Positions 32,706-41,596 of a stretch of DNA of 64,000 nt are shown here, one piece after another. Below the pieces are notes generated by a model. It worked only from the letters and a program-made list of their open reading frames with translations, was not told the origin of the DNA and did not search any database. The first letter of the stretch is position 1. Each line of letters starts with the position of its first letter. The stretch comes from an uncultured Pelagibacteraceae bacterium (GTDB lineage Bacteria; Pseudomonadota; Alphaproteobacteria; Pelagibacterales; Pelagibacteraceae), in assembly GCA_902576335.1 (NCBI GenBank), contig CACGVC010000001.1:62001-126000 (forward strand). Reading direction: 5' to 3'. The position numbers were made by a program, and so were the translations under genes.

Positions 32706-33743
32706 ATGAAAAAAATTCTTTCTGTAATTGGTATATGTTTAACATTTGTTTTGTTGACTGACTTATTATTTGGGGCTTATTTATTAAAATTTACCCCTAA
32801 AAAGATCGATCATACAACTATTCACAATGTTTACGATCATGATTTAAAAAAAAGTTTCAAAGTAAATTTAGAATGGTCCCCCGGAGAAACATATCTTTTT
32901 TGTTCTAATAAAAATTCATTTAGAACTTTTTGTGATAAGATGGATTTTGATTCAAAAGAATTTGATATAGCATTCATAGGAGATAGTTTTACAGAAGGTG
33001 TTGGGGTTGATTACGAAGATACTTTTGTTGGAAGAATTGAAAATAAATTTGACAATTTAAAGATTGCTAATTTAGGTGTTGTATCTTATTCGCCATCAAT
33101 TTATTTTACTAAGTTAAGATATTTATTAGAAAATGGTTACAAATTCAAAAGAGTAATCATTTATTTTGATATTAGCGATATACATGACGATAATAGAAAA
33201 TACAGATTAATAGATAACAAAATAAGTAGAAAAAAATCAGTAATTTTATCTAATATCCAAAGAACCCTAAAATCATCTTTTCCATTTTTGGCATATTCAT
33301 CAAAAGTATTGAAGAATGATGTATTTAAAAAAACAGATGTAATAAATAAATGTACTTATCTAGATTTCTGTCATGAAAAAAGTTCGTGGACTTTTAACAA
33401 TAAGTTTTTTGGAGATAAAGAAATTAGTAAATCAATAGAATTTATGGAAATGACATATAAACTTTTACAGAAAAATGATATTAAAATGTCAGTTGGAATT
33501 TATCCTTGGCCAGCTCAAATTTTGTACGATAATAGTCAATCGAAGATTGTTAAATTAATGAATAATTTTTGTGTAAACAAATGTGAGTTTTTCTTTAACA
33601 ATTTTCCTGATTTCTTTAATGAAATTACTTTTATTGAAAAAAAAAAAATTATTTCTAAGTATTATATTAAAGGCGATGTACATTTTAATTCTTTAGGTAA
33701 TGAAAAAATATTTCAAAATTTTGTAAAGACCTTTAAAAATTAA
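32706..33743 (+). CDS. SGNH/GDSL-like hydrolase-type protein
   Basis: 345 residues: N-terminal membrane anchor (ICLTFVLLTDLLFGAYLL), then a hydrolase-like domain with block I AFIGDSFTEGVGV and a C-terminal GDVHFNSLGNEKIF matching the DxxH of block V. The Ser of GDSF and the terminal Asp-His could form the catalytic set of an O-acetylesterase or acyltransferase. Acts at the periplasmic side. Ends tail-to-tail with apt, overlapping by 4 bases. Confidence 0.7.
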   Translation: MKKILSVIGICLTFVLLTDLLFGAYLLKFTPKKIDHTTIHNVYDHDLKKSFKVNLEWSPGETYLFCSNKNSFRTFCDKMDFDSKEFDIAFIGDSFTEGVGVDYEDTFVGRIENKFDNLKIANLGVVSYSPSIYFTKLRYLLENGYKFKRVIIYFDISDIHDDNRKYRLIDNKISRKKSVILSNIQRTLKSSFPFLAYSSKVLKNDVFKKTDVINKCTYLDFCHEKSSWTFNNKFFGDKEISKSIEFMEMTYKLLQKNDIKMSVGIYPWPAQILYDNSQSKIVKLMNNFCVNKCEFFFNNFPDFFNEITFIEKKKIISKYYIKGDVHFNSLGNEKIFQNFVKTFKN

Positions 33744-34267
33744 TGTCCAGGAAATTCTATTAAATTTTCAACTTTAAAACCTTTATCTTCAAGCTTTTTG
33801 CATCCATCCAAATCAAATAAATTTATAACAAAAATAAATGCTGCAACATTAGCATCTGACATCTTAATTAACTTAGCAGCAGCTTCAGCTGTTCCCCCAG
33901 TAGCAATTAAATCATCAATGATTAAAACATTATCATTTTTTTCAAAAGAGTCCTTGTGGACTTCAATTGTAGCTGTTCCATATTCTAACTCGAAATCAAC
34001 TGAGTGAACTTCTGCAGGAAGTTTATTTTTCTTTCTAAGCATAATAAAAGGTTTTTTTAAAATAAATGAGACTGCTGAAGCAAAAACAAATCCTCGAGAC
34101 TCAATTGCAGCGATCTTATCAAAATCATATTTTTTAGACCTTTCAACTATTTGACTAATTGCTTCAGCGAATGCGTCTTTGTCTTTAATTAGTGTAGTAA
34201 TATCTCTAAAAAGAATCCCCTTTTTTGGATAGTCTTGAATAGATCTTATAAAATCTTTTAAATTCAT
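33740..34267 (-). CDS. apt: Adenine phosphoribosyltransferase
   Basis: 175 residues. PRPP-binding loop VLIIDDLIATGGTAEAA, an N-terminal FRDITTLIKD and the AAIESRGFVF motif are typical Apt features. Salvages adenine to AMP. Divergent from mtnP, whose product is adenine, with a 41-base gap, so both may share a control region. Apt would close the adenine branch of methylthioadenosine recycling. Confidence 0.9.
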   Translation of the reverse strand: MNLKDFIRSIQDYPKKGILFRDITTLIKDKDAFAEAISQIVERSKKYDFDKIAAIESRGFVFASAVSFILKKPFIMLRKKNKLPAEVHSVDFELEYGTATIEVHKDSFEKNDNVLIIDDLIATGGTAEAAAKLIKMSDANVAAFIFVINLFDLDGCKKLEDKGFKVENLIEFPGH

Positions 34268-34308
34268 AATAAGTAATTATTGAAGTATAAATAATTTATA
34301 TTTTAAAC

Positions 34309-35181
34309 ATGACAAGAAATAAATTAGCAATAATTGGTGGAAGCGGTCTATATGATGTAGAGGAATTCACTGACAGGGAATTAATAGATTTGAATACTCC
34401 CTGGGGTGAGCCATCTGATCAAATTTTAAAAACTATTTATAAAAATAAAGAAGTTTATTTCTTACCAAGACATGGAAGAGGACATTTCATTTCACCTTCA
34501 AAAATTAACTTTAGAGCTAATATTGATGCACTGAAACAATTAGGGGTTACAGATATCGTATCTGTTTCAGCTGTCGGTTCATTGAAAGAGGATTTACCTC
34601 CCGGAAAGTTTGTAATAGTAGATCAATTTATAGATAGAACTTTTTCAAGAGTAAAAACATTTTTTGACAATGAAATAGTTGCACATGTTTCTATGGCTCA
34701 CCCAACATCTAGCGGTTTGATGAACGCATGTGAAGAGGCAATTAAAAAAGAAAAAATAGAATATCAAAGAGGTGGAACTTATGTGGTTATGGAGGGTCCG
34801 CAATTTTCAACTTTAGCAGAGTCAAATCTATATAGATCTTGGAAAGCAGATGTAATTGGAATGACTAATATGCCAGAGGCAAAATTAGCAAGAGAGGCAG
34901 AGATAAGATATGCGTCAGTTTCTATGGTTACAGATTATGACTGCTGGCATCCAGATCATGAAAATGTTGATGTTCAACAAGTAATAAAAGTTTTGTTAGG
35001 TAATGCAGCGAAAGCAAAAAATATGATTAAAAACTTAATAGAAAACTTTGAAAATCACATTGATCCTATGGATCCAACCAATAATTGTTTAGATGTTGCA
35101 ATTATTACAGCACCTGAAAAAAGAACAAAAAAAACAATAGAAAAACTTAAAACTGTTGCTGGTAGAGTTTTAAATCAATGA
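34309..35181 (+). CDS. mtnP: S-methyl-5'-thioadenosine phosphorylase
   Basis: 290 residues. The N-terminal AIIGGSGLYDVEEF and DLNTPWGEPSDQI, LPRHGRGH and MEGPQFSTLAES are the MTAP signatures. Cleaves methylthioadenosine with phosphate to adenine and 5-methylthioribose-1-phosphate. Cytoplasmic, first gene of the operon, and overlaps mtnA by 4 bases. In SAR11 it avoids MTA build-up from polyamine synthesis. Confidence 0.9.
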   Translation: MTRNKLAIIGGSGLYDVEEFTDRELIDLNTPWGEPSDQILKTIYKNKEVYFLPRHGRGHFISPSKINFRANIDALKQLGVTDIVSVSAVGSLKEDLPPGKFVIVDQFIDRTFSRVKTFFDNEIVAHVSMAHPTSSGLMNACEEAIKKEKIEYQRGGTYVVMEGPQFSTLAESNLYRSWKADVIGMTNMPEAKLAREAEIRYASVSMVTDYDCWHPDHENVDVQQVIKVLLGNAAKAKNMIKNLIENFENHIDPMDPTNNCLDVAIITAPEKRTKKTIEKLKTVAGRVLNQ

Positions 35182-36248
35182 GAATAGAAGGAAAAGAATA
35201 TCGTACTATTTGGTTTGAAAATAATGTCGTAAAAATTATTGATCAAACAAAACTTCCACACCAATTTATTATAAAAGACCTTAAAACAGTTAAGGACTCA
35301 ATAAATGCGATTAAGGTGATGGAAGTAAGAGGCGCACCTTTAATAGGTGCTACAGCAGCTTATGGAATGGTTTTAGCTATAATTGAAACTAATGACCAGT
35401 CATTTTTAAAGAAATCTGCAGAAGATTTAATTAGTTCAAGACCAACAGCAATAAATTTAAAGTGGGCTGTTGATAGAATGATGAATAAATTATCAGGAGT
35501 TAATAGCGATAAAATCTTAGAAATAGCCTTGAATGAAGCAAAAGATATATGTGAAGAGGATGTAAAATTTTGTGAAAATATAGGATTAAATGGACTAAAA
35601 ATAATAGAGGAAATTTATAATAAAAAAAAAGATACAGTTAATATATTAACTCATTGTAATGCAGGTTGGCTTGCAACAATAAATTGGGGGACCGCAACTT
35701 CTCCAATCTATCACGCACACAAAAAAGGAATTCCTGTTCATGTATGGGCAGATGAAACCAGACCAAGAAATCAAGGGGCAAATCTTACATCTTATGAATT
35801 AAATGAAGAAGGAATTGAAAATACTATCATTGCAGATAATACAGGTGGCATATTAATGCAAAGAGGTGAAGTTGATATGTGCATTGTTGGAACAGACAGA
35901 ACTCTAGCCAATGGAGATGTTTGTAATAAAGTCGGAACTTATCTTAAAGCTTTAGCAGCTCATGACAATAAGATTCCTTTTTATGTTGCATTACCAAGTT
36001 CAACAATTGACTGGAATATAAAAGACCACAAAGATATCCCGATAGAAGAGAGAAATTCGGATGAATTATCTCATATTGAAGGTTTAGATGAAAAAGGAGA
36101 TATAAAAAAAATACAAATTTATCCAACAAAAAGTAAAGCTATGAATTTAGCTTTTGATGTAACCCCAGCAAAATATGTAACAGGCTTAATCACTGAAAAA
36201 GGAGTATGTGAAGCATCTGAAAAAGGACTTAAAGAATTGTTTAAATGA
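35178..36248 (+). CDS. mtnA: Methylthioribose-1-phosphate isomerase
   Basis: 356 residues of the eIF2B-like isomerase family: EVRGAPLIGATAAYG, NILTHCNAGWLAT, VHVWADETRPRNQGANLTSYEL and CIVGTDRTLANGDVCNKVGTY. Ring-opening isomerisation of methylthioribose-1-phosphate to methylthioribulose-1-phosphate. Overlaps neighbours on both sides by 4 bases. Cys in HCNAG and Asp in GTDRT are the expected catalytic residues. Confidence 0.9.
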   Translation: MRIEGKEYRTIWFENNVVKIIDQTKLPHQFIIKDLKTVKDSINAIKVMEVRGAPLIGATAAYGMVLAIIETNDQSFLKKSAEDLISSRPTAINLKWAVDRMMNKLSGVNSDKILEIALNEAKDICEEDVKFCENIGLNGLKIIEEIYNKKKDTVNILTHCNAGWLATINWGTATSPIYHAHKKGIPVHVWADETRPRNQGANLTSYELNEEGIENTIIADNTGGILMQRGEVDMCIVGTDRTLANGDVCNKVGTYLKALAAHDNKIPFYVALPSSTIDWNIKDHKDIPIEERNSDELSHIEGLDEKGDIKKIQIYPTKSKAMNLAFDVTPAKYVTGLITEKGVCEASEKGLKELFK

Positions 36249-36901
36249 AAAATTTAGATCAAAGAAATCAGGTTATTGAATATTCGTTAAAATTAAATTC
36301 TACAAATCTTTCACCTCTTAGATCAGGTAATATATCATTGAGAGGAATAGAGAATGATAAAGATGGATATTTAATTACTCCATCAGGAAAAAAATATGAA
36401 ACACTTAAAGCTGAAGATATTGTTTTTATGGGTTTAAATGAAGAAGAAGAAAAAAACAATTCAACTAACAAACCATCATCTGAATGGAGATTTCATAGAG
36501 ATATTTATAAAAATAAAAAAGAGGCACAGGCAATTGTTCATGCTCATTCTCCACACGCAACAGCTGTATCTTCACATGGAAAACCTATTCCACCATTTCA
36601 TTATATGATCGCTCTAGCTGGCGGAGATAACATTAAATGTGCTGAATACGCTACTTTTGGAACAGAGGAATTATCCAAAAATGTTATCAAAGCTTTAGAA
36701 AATAGATATGCCTGTTTAATGTCTAATCACGGCCAGGTTGCTTTTGGAAAAAATTTAGAGGATGCATTTGAACTTGCACAAGAGATAGAAAATATTTGTC
36801 ATCAATACACTATTGCTTTAAAACTAGGACAACCTAAGATACTTTCATTTGAAGAAATGAAAAAAGTTTTAGATAAGGCTAAAAACTATAAAAAAGGGTA
36901 A
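36245..36901 (+). CDS. Class II aldolase, likely methylthioribulose-phosphate aldolase
   Basis: 218 residues of the class II aldolase/adducin family: zinc ligands in IVHAHSPHATA and the later SNHGQVAFG, catalytic Glu in SSEWRFHRDIY. In the same operon with mtnP and mtnA, without mtnC, mtnD or mtnE, the natural reading is the DHAP shunt: cleavage of methylthioribulose-1-phosphate to dihydroxyacetone phosphate and methylthioacetaldehyde. MtnB dehydratase belongs to the same superfamily and is the alternative. Confidence 0.75.
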   Translation: MKNLDQRNQVIEYSLKLNSTNLSPLRSGNISLRGIENDKDGYLITPSGKKYETLKAEDIVFMGLNEEEEKNNSTNKPSSEWRFHRDIYKNKKEAQAIVHAHSPHATAVSSHGKPIPPFHYMIALAGGDNIKCAEYATFGTEELSKNVIKALENRYACLMSNHGQVAFGKNLEDAFELAQEIENICHQYTIALKLGQPKILSFEEMKKVLDKAKNYKKG

Positions 36902-36902
36902 G

Positions 36903-37943
36903 ATGATTAAAGTTGGGGAGCATATTACTTTAGATATTATAGGTACTACAAAAGAGTACGATCCTTCAGTTTATGAGAAAGTTATACATAAAATAGCTAA
37001 AGCAGCCAATGTAACTATTTTGAATATTTCAAAATATAAATTTGAACCTCAGGGTTTTACTATTTTAGCTTTATTGGCTGAAAGTCATATTAGTTTTCAT
37101 ACATTTCCAGAAAATGGAATAATTAGTTTTGATTTTTTCACCTGTGGGAAAATAAGTCCATCAGTAGCAATTGATATTGTCAAAAAAGAATTTGAACATA
37201 AACGTATTGTTAAAAAAGAATTTAATAGAGATACTAGATCTCTTTACCACGATATTTATAGTTCATCAGGATTACAAAAATCATATGTTGTAAATGAAGT
37301 TTTAGAAGACTTTAAATCAAAAGTTGGTCAACACATTGAAATTTTAGAATTAGAGCAATTTGGAAAATCTTTATTTATTGATGGTGAAATACAAGTGGCG
37401 GCATCAGATGAACATTTCTATAGTTCAACTTTTGTTGGAGCAGGTCTGAAGTTGAATAAAAAAAATGAAAGAGCAGCAATAATTGGTGGTGGTGATGGTG
37501 GTGTTGCAAGAGAATGTATTTCAAAAAAATTTAACTTTATAGATTGGTATGAATTAGATCCAGAAGTTGTAGAAGTTTGTAATAAACATCTTGGTGATAT
37601 TGGAAAAAAAACTACAGAAAAAAATTCTGTAAAATGTGTTTGGGGAGATGCCTTTGAAAGTATAAAGACAGTGAACGAAGATACATATGATCATATTTTT
37701 GTTGATTTAAATGATGACCAGTTTTGCATAGATCTAGCCGCTAAAAATATGGACTCTTTAGTAAGAATACTCAAGCCTAAAGGTGTTATTAGTGCACAAG
37801 TTGGAAGTCAGGATAAAAAACCTCTGCAAGTTGAAAATTGGCTGAATGTATTCAACCATCATTTTGGAAATACTAATTTATCTAGAGTTTACATACCTAG
37901 TTTTGATTGTTCTTGGAATTTTTCTTCATCAATAAATCATTAA
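36903..37943 (+). CDS. SpeD-SpeE fusion: AdoMet decarboxylase and spermidine synthase
   Basis: 346 residues in one frame. Residues 1-115 match a prokaryotic AdoMet decarboxylase proenzyme: the self-cleavage site AESHISFHTFPE (pyruvoyl Ser61), conserved His66 and Cys81 in FFTCGK. Residues ~120-346 match spermidine synthase: LFIDGEIQVA, IIGGGDGGVARE, ELDPEVVEVC and the catalytic VDLNDD where VDSTDPV is usual. The decarboxylated AdoMet would be handed to aminopropyl transfer in the same chain, producing MTA for MtnP upstream. The acceptor diamine is unknown. AdoMet decarboxylase homologues with ornithine/arginine activity exist, so the first step may differ. Confidence 0.85.
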   Translation: MIKVGEHITLDIIGTTKEYDPSVYEKVIHKIAKAANVTILNISKYKFEPQGFTILALLAESHISFHTFPENGIISFDFFTCGKISPSVAIDIVKKEFEHKRIVKKEFNRDTRSLYHDIYSSSGLQKSYVVNEVLEDFKSKVGQHIEILELEQFGKSLFIDGEIQVAASDEHFYSSTFVGAGLKLNKKNERAAIIGGGDGGVARECISKKFNFIDWYELDPEVVEVCNKHLGDIGKKTTEKNSVKCVWGDAFESIKTVNEDTYDHIFVDLNDDQFCIDLAAKNMDSLVRILKPKGVISAQVGSQDKKPLQVENWLNVFNHHFGNTNLSRVYIPSFDCSWNFSSSINH

Positions 37944-38002
37944 TTTTTCTTTTTAATATCCATAATCTGTGAAATAATATTTTTTTACTAAAGGAGATAA
38001 TA

Positions 38003-38830
38003 ATGAATATATTTAAAAAAACTATTTTTTCAGTTTTACTTTCTTTATTGGTAATAGGAAATGTTAATGCTGATAAAATAAGGATTGGAACAGAGGGTGC
38101 CTATCCTCCATGGAACTCAAAAAATGAAGCAGGTAAGTTAATAGGTTTCGAAGTTGAATTAGCTTACACGCTATGTAGATACATCGGACAACAGTGTGTG
38201 ATAGTTGAGCAAGATTGGGATGGAATGATTCCAGCTTTAATCATGAGAAAGTTTGATGCAATAATGGCAGGTATGTCAATTACTGCAGAAAGACAAAAAG
38301 CTATTAGCTTTTCTCAAGGATATGCAGATGAAGTTGCATCTTTAGCAGTCATGAAAGGATCTAACCTAGAAGGTCTAGATACATCTGCTGGGATAAATCT
38401 TACTAAACCAAATGCTGCAGCTAAAAAAGATCTTAAAACACTTACTGCTGCATTAGCAGGTAAAACTGTTTGTGTACAAACTGCTACAATTCACCAAAAC
38501 TTTTTAGACTCTGGTGATGTAGGAAAAGTAAATGTGAGAACTTATAAGACACAAGATGAAGTTAACTTAGACTTAGCATCTGGAAGATGTGATGCTGCAT
38601 TAGCTGCAGCAGTAGCATTTAGTGACTATGTAGAAAAATCTGGTAAGCCAGTTGTTTTAACTGGACCAACTTTTTCAGGCGGTGCTTTTGGAAATGGTGT
38701 TGGGGTAGGTATTAGAAAAGATGATACTGAACTTTTAAAAAAGTTTAATGCTGCAATTAATAAAGCAAGAAAGAACGGAGATATTAGTAGAATAGCCACT
38801 AAATGGTTCGGTTTTGACGCTTCTATGTAA
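38003..38830 (+). CDS. Polar amino acid-type ABC substrate-binding protein
   Basis: 275 residues: signal peptide (about residues 1-23), then a HisJ/ArgT-like fold with IRIGTEGAYPPWNSKNEAGKLIGFEVEL and DWDGMIPALIMRKFDAIMAGMSIT. It carries a ~20-residue insertion near LEGLDTSAGINLTKPNAAA. Binds a basic amino acid, opine or ornithine-like ligand in the periplasm. Strong site aaaggagataataATG. A hairpin separates it from its permease genes, suggesting excess SBP. Confidence 0.8.
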   Translation: MNIFKKTIFSVLLSLLVIGNVNADKIRIGTEGAYPPWNSKNEAGKLIGFEVELAYTLCRYIGQQCVIVEQDWDGMIPALIMRKFDAIMAGMSITAERQKAISFSQGYADEVASLAVMKGSNLEGLDTSAGINLTKPNAAAKKDLKTLTAALAGKTVCVQTATIHQNFLDSGDVGKVNVRTYKTQDEVNLDLASGRCDAALAAAVAFSDYVEKSGKPVVLTGPTFSGGAFGNGVGVGIRKDDTELLKKFNAAINKARKNGDISRIATKWFGFDASM

Positions 38831-38843
38831 TTAAATTTTAGGT

Positions 38844-38870
38844 TTGGCGACTATCATGTATAGTCGCCAA
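38844..38870 (+). repeat. Stem-loop after the amino-acid SBP gene
   Basis: TTGGCGACTAT-catgt-ATAGTCGCCAA is a perfect 11-base stem with a 5-base loop, 14 bases after the SBP stop and just before the permease start. No T-run follows, so it is more likely an mRNA-stabilising or attenuating element than a full terminator. Confidence 0.65.
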
Positions 38871-38875
38871 TCTAT

Positions 38876-39568
38876 ATGGAACTTCTAGCTTTTGGAGATA
38901 CTGGTTGGGGCGATGAGTTATTTCGTGCAACTGTAATGACCATAGCTGTTTCAATAACAGCAATGTTAATCGGTTTTAGTTTCGCTGCAATTTTCACTCC
39001 TTTAAAATTATCAAAATTTAAGTCTCTAAATTTAATTGCTAATATTTATACAACAGTTATTAGAGGTGTCCCTGAATTATTAGTTATTTATCTTTTCTTT
39101 TTTGGTGGAAGCGGAGCGATAATGTTTGTTGCTTCAATGTTTGGATACAATGAATACATTGAGATTAATGCGTTTGTTACAGGCTCATTTGCTATTGGTA
39201 TAATATCTGGTGCTTATTCGACTGAAATTTTTAGAGGGGCAATTCAATCGATTGATAAAGGTCAATTTGAGGCTGCAAAAGTTTTGGGATTTAGTAAATT
39301 TAAACAGTTTTATAAAATTATTATTCCTCAAATGTTAAGACTCGCCATACCAAATTTAAGTAATGTTTGGCAAATTACACTAAAAGATACATCTTTAATC
39401 TCTGTAACAGGTTTAGTTGAAATAATGAGACAATCTTACATTGCTGCTGGCTCTACAAGAGATCCATTATTCTTTTATTCATTCGCTGCCGTTTTATATT
39501 TATTGCTTACTTTTATAAGTATGAAGTTAATTAATAAATTAGAAGTTAAGTACAGTAGAGGGTATTGA
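38876..39568 (+). CDS. Polar amino acid ABC permease, first subunit
   Basis: 230 residues, HisQ/ArtQ-like, with five or so membrane spans and the EAA loop GQFEAAKVLGFSKFKQFYKIIIPQMLRLAIPN. VIRGVPELLVIYLFFFG is the family N-terminal motif. Start follows the hairpin. Overlaps the second permease by 4 bases. No ATPase gene is adjacent. Confidence 0.85.
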   Translation: MELLAFGDTGWGDELFRATVMTIAVSITAMLIGFSFAAIFTPLKLSKFKSLNLIANIYTTVIRGVPELLVIYLFFFGGSGAIMFVASMFGYNEYIEINAFVTGSFAIGIISGAYSTEIFRGAIQSIDKGQFEAAKVLGFSKFKQFYKIIIPQMLRLAIPNLSNVWQITLKDTSLISVTGLVEIMRQSYIAAGSTRDPLFFYSFAAVLYLLLTFISMKLINKLEVKYSRGY

Positions 39569-40239
39569 TGGATTTTGAATTAATGATCAATAGTTTTCCG
39601 AAGCTACTAAATGCTGCAGTAGTAACTTTGAAACTTTTGTCAGTTTCTTTAATCGTTGGGTTATTTATTGGATTATTATTTGCAATTTTAAGATTAAATA
39701 AAAATATTTTTATCAATAAATTCGCATATGGATATTCATATGTATTTAGAGGAACTCCATTATTGGTTCAAATATTTATTATATATTTCGGCTTAGGTCA
39801 GATAGAGTCTTTAAGATCTTCTTTTTTGTGGGTAATACTCAAAGAACCTTACTGGTGTGCAATTATTGCTTTTGCGTTAAATACTGGCGCTTATACTTCT
39901 GAAATTTTAAGGTCTGCTTTTCAAACAATTAAGCCAGGCATAATTGAAGCTGGAAAAAGTTTAGGTATATCTAATAAAATTATATTCTATAAAGTTCAAA
40001 TTCCTATAGCTATTAGACAATCTCTTCCCGCATATGGGAATGAAATAATACTAATGCTTAAAGGTACCTCGTTAGCAAGCACAGTTACATTGATGGATTT
40101 AACGGGCGTAGCAAAATATATAATTTCTACTACCTTTAAACCAATTGAGGTCTTTATAGTTGCAGGCGGAATTTACTTATTTATGACTTTTATAATTCAT
40201 AATTTAATAAAGTTTTTGGAAAAAAAATATAGCTACTAA
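39565..40239 (+). CDS. Polar amino acid ABC permease, second subunit
   Basis: 224 residues, HisM/ArtM-like: YVFRGTPLLVQIFIIYFGL and the EAA loop GIIEAGKSLGISNKIIFYKVQIPIAIRQSLP. Forms the membrane heterodimer with the preceding protein. Its 3' end overlaps the convergent DUF6165-like gene by 4 bases, so the operon stops here without the ATP-binding subunit, which must be encoded elsewhere. Confidence 0.85.
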   Translation: MMDFELMINSFPKLLNAAVVTLKLLSVSLIVGLFIGLLFAILRLNKNIFINKFAYGYSYVFRGTPLLVQIFIIYFGLGQIESLRSSFLWVILKEPYWCAIIAFALNTGAYTSEILRSAFQTIKPGIIEAGKSLGISNKIIFYKVQIPIAIRQSLPAYGNEIILMLKGTSLASTVTLMDLTGVAKYIISTTFKPIEVFIVAGGIYLFMTFIIHNLIKFLEKKYSY

Positions 40240-40625
40240 TATTTTGTATATTCTTTAATTTCTTTGATTTTTGAGCCAGTATGATTATTAATTTCTAATT
40301 TAATTTTTGCACGATCATCATTTAAGAAGTGAACATTTCTTGAAAGTTTAATAAATTTTTCTCCAAAATCCTTTTCTTTTTCACATAATCTTTTTTCATC
40401 TTCAATTAACCAAAGTTTTGAATTTATTTCTTTTAGTGATTGATAAAGTTTCTCAAGTTTTTCATCAGACTTTACATTTTTTTCTAATTGATCTTTTAAA
40501 ACAGAATGTTCGTTGTTTATAAATTTTAGCTTTTCAGTGTCTTTGATTTTTTCTTGCTTAATCTCTAAAATTGAAACTTTGTCTAAAAGTTCTCCAATTG
40601 AAACCTCGACTATAATTTTATTCAT
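40236..40625 (-). CDS. DUF6165-like coiled-coil protein
   Basis: 129 residues, strongly charged and helical, opening IIVEVSIGELLDKVSILEIKQEKI, which I associate with DUF6165, then coiled-coil-like heptads. Often near glycosyltransferase genes, as here (a GT9 gene follows divergently). Function unknown. Confidence 0.6.
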   Translation of the reverse strand: MNKIIVEVSIGELLDKVSILEIKQEKIKDTEKLKFINNEHSVLKDQLEKNVKSDEKLEKLYQSLKEINSKLWLIEDEKRLCEKEKDFGEKFIKLSRNVHFLNDDRAKIKLEINNHTGSKIKEIKEYTKY

Positions 40626-40657
40626 AAAATTTAATACTGTGCTATCTTGTTATAAAT

Positions 40658-41596
40658 ATGTCTAATATTTTAATTATTAAACACGGATCATTAGGAGATA
40701 TAGCTCAAGCTAGCGGTGCTATTCAAGACATATCTGAAAATCATAAAAATGACCAAATATATCTTCTGACAACAAAACCCTATTTTGAATTATTTAAGAA
40801 AAACCCTTTTGTAAACGGGGTGATCTTAGACAAGAGATTACCAAAATATAATTTAATTTATTTATATTTTCTAATGAGAGAGCTTAAGAAGTATAATTTT
40901 TCAAGGGTGTTTGATCTTCAAAATTCATCAAGAACTTCTTTTTATAAGAGTATACTTTTTCCAAAAGCTAATAAAGATACTTGGTCCAGTACTAAAACAA
41001 CTTTACCAGCAGAAACAAATAAGGAAAATTTTGATAAGTATTCAGTATTAGATAGGTTTGATTATCAATTAAAAGAGTCTGGATTGAATACTATTAATAC
41101 ACTTGAACCTAATTTTAGTTGGGCTTGTTCTGAAATTAATAAAATAAAAAGTAAATATGATTTGCAAAAATATATTTTATTATTTCCTTTTTGTTCTCCA
41201 CATCTATCTGTAAAAAAATGGCCTTATTACAATGAATTAATTAAATTGATAAAAGATAAGTTTGGCACAGAGTACAAAGTTGTTACTGCGCCTGGCCCTG
41301 ATGAAATTGATGATGCTAGAAAATTTGATGCCGTAAGTGTTCTTGATAATGATAAAGCATTAAATTTATCTCAGTTAACATCCCTCATCAAAGAGAGCTC
41401 TTTTATTATTGCTAACGATACTGGTCCAGCTCATATAGCTGCTCATATTGCAGCAAAAGGTTTAACTTTGTTTGGTGGACATACTACTGCTTATAAAGTT
41501 AGTATTGAAAGAGAAAATTTTAGAGCAATACAGGTAACAGATTTGAGTAATCTTAGTGCCAATAAAGTTTTTGAGAGAATGTTAAACTTATTATAA
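40658..41596 (+). CDS. Glycosyltransferase family 9 (heptosyltransferase-like)
   Basis: 312 residues with the GT9 pattern: ILIIKHGSLGDIAQASGAIQ, DLQNSSRTSFY and the donor-binding ANDTGPAHIAAHIAAKGLTLFG. Transfers ADP-heptose or a related sugar onto a cell-envelope glycan. Ends convergently with the GT4 gene, overlapping by 6 bases. Confidence 0.75.
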   Translation: MSNILIIKHGSLGDIAQASGAIQDISENHKNDQIYLLTTKPYFELFKKNPFVNGVILDKRLPKYNLIYLYFLMRELKKYNFSRVFDLQNSSRTSFYKSILFPKANKDTWSSTKTTLPAETNKENFDKYSVLDRFDYQLKESGLNTINTLEPNFSWACSEINKIKSKYDLQKYILLFPFCSPHLSVKKWPYYNELIKLIKDKFGTEYKVVTAPGPDEIDDARKFDAVSVLDNDKALNLSQLTSLIKESSFIIANDTGPAHIAAHIAAKGLTLFGGHTTAYKVSIERENFRAIQVTDLSNLSANKVFERMLNLL

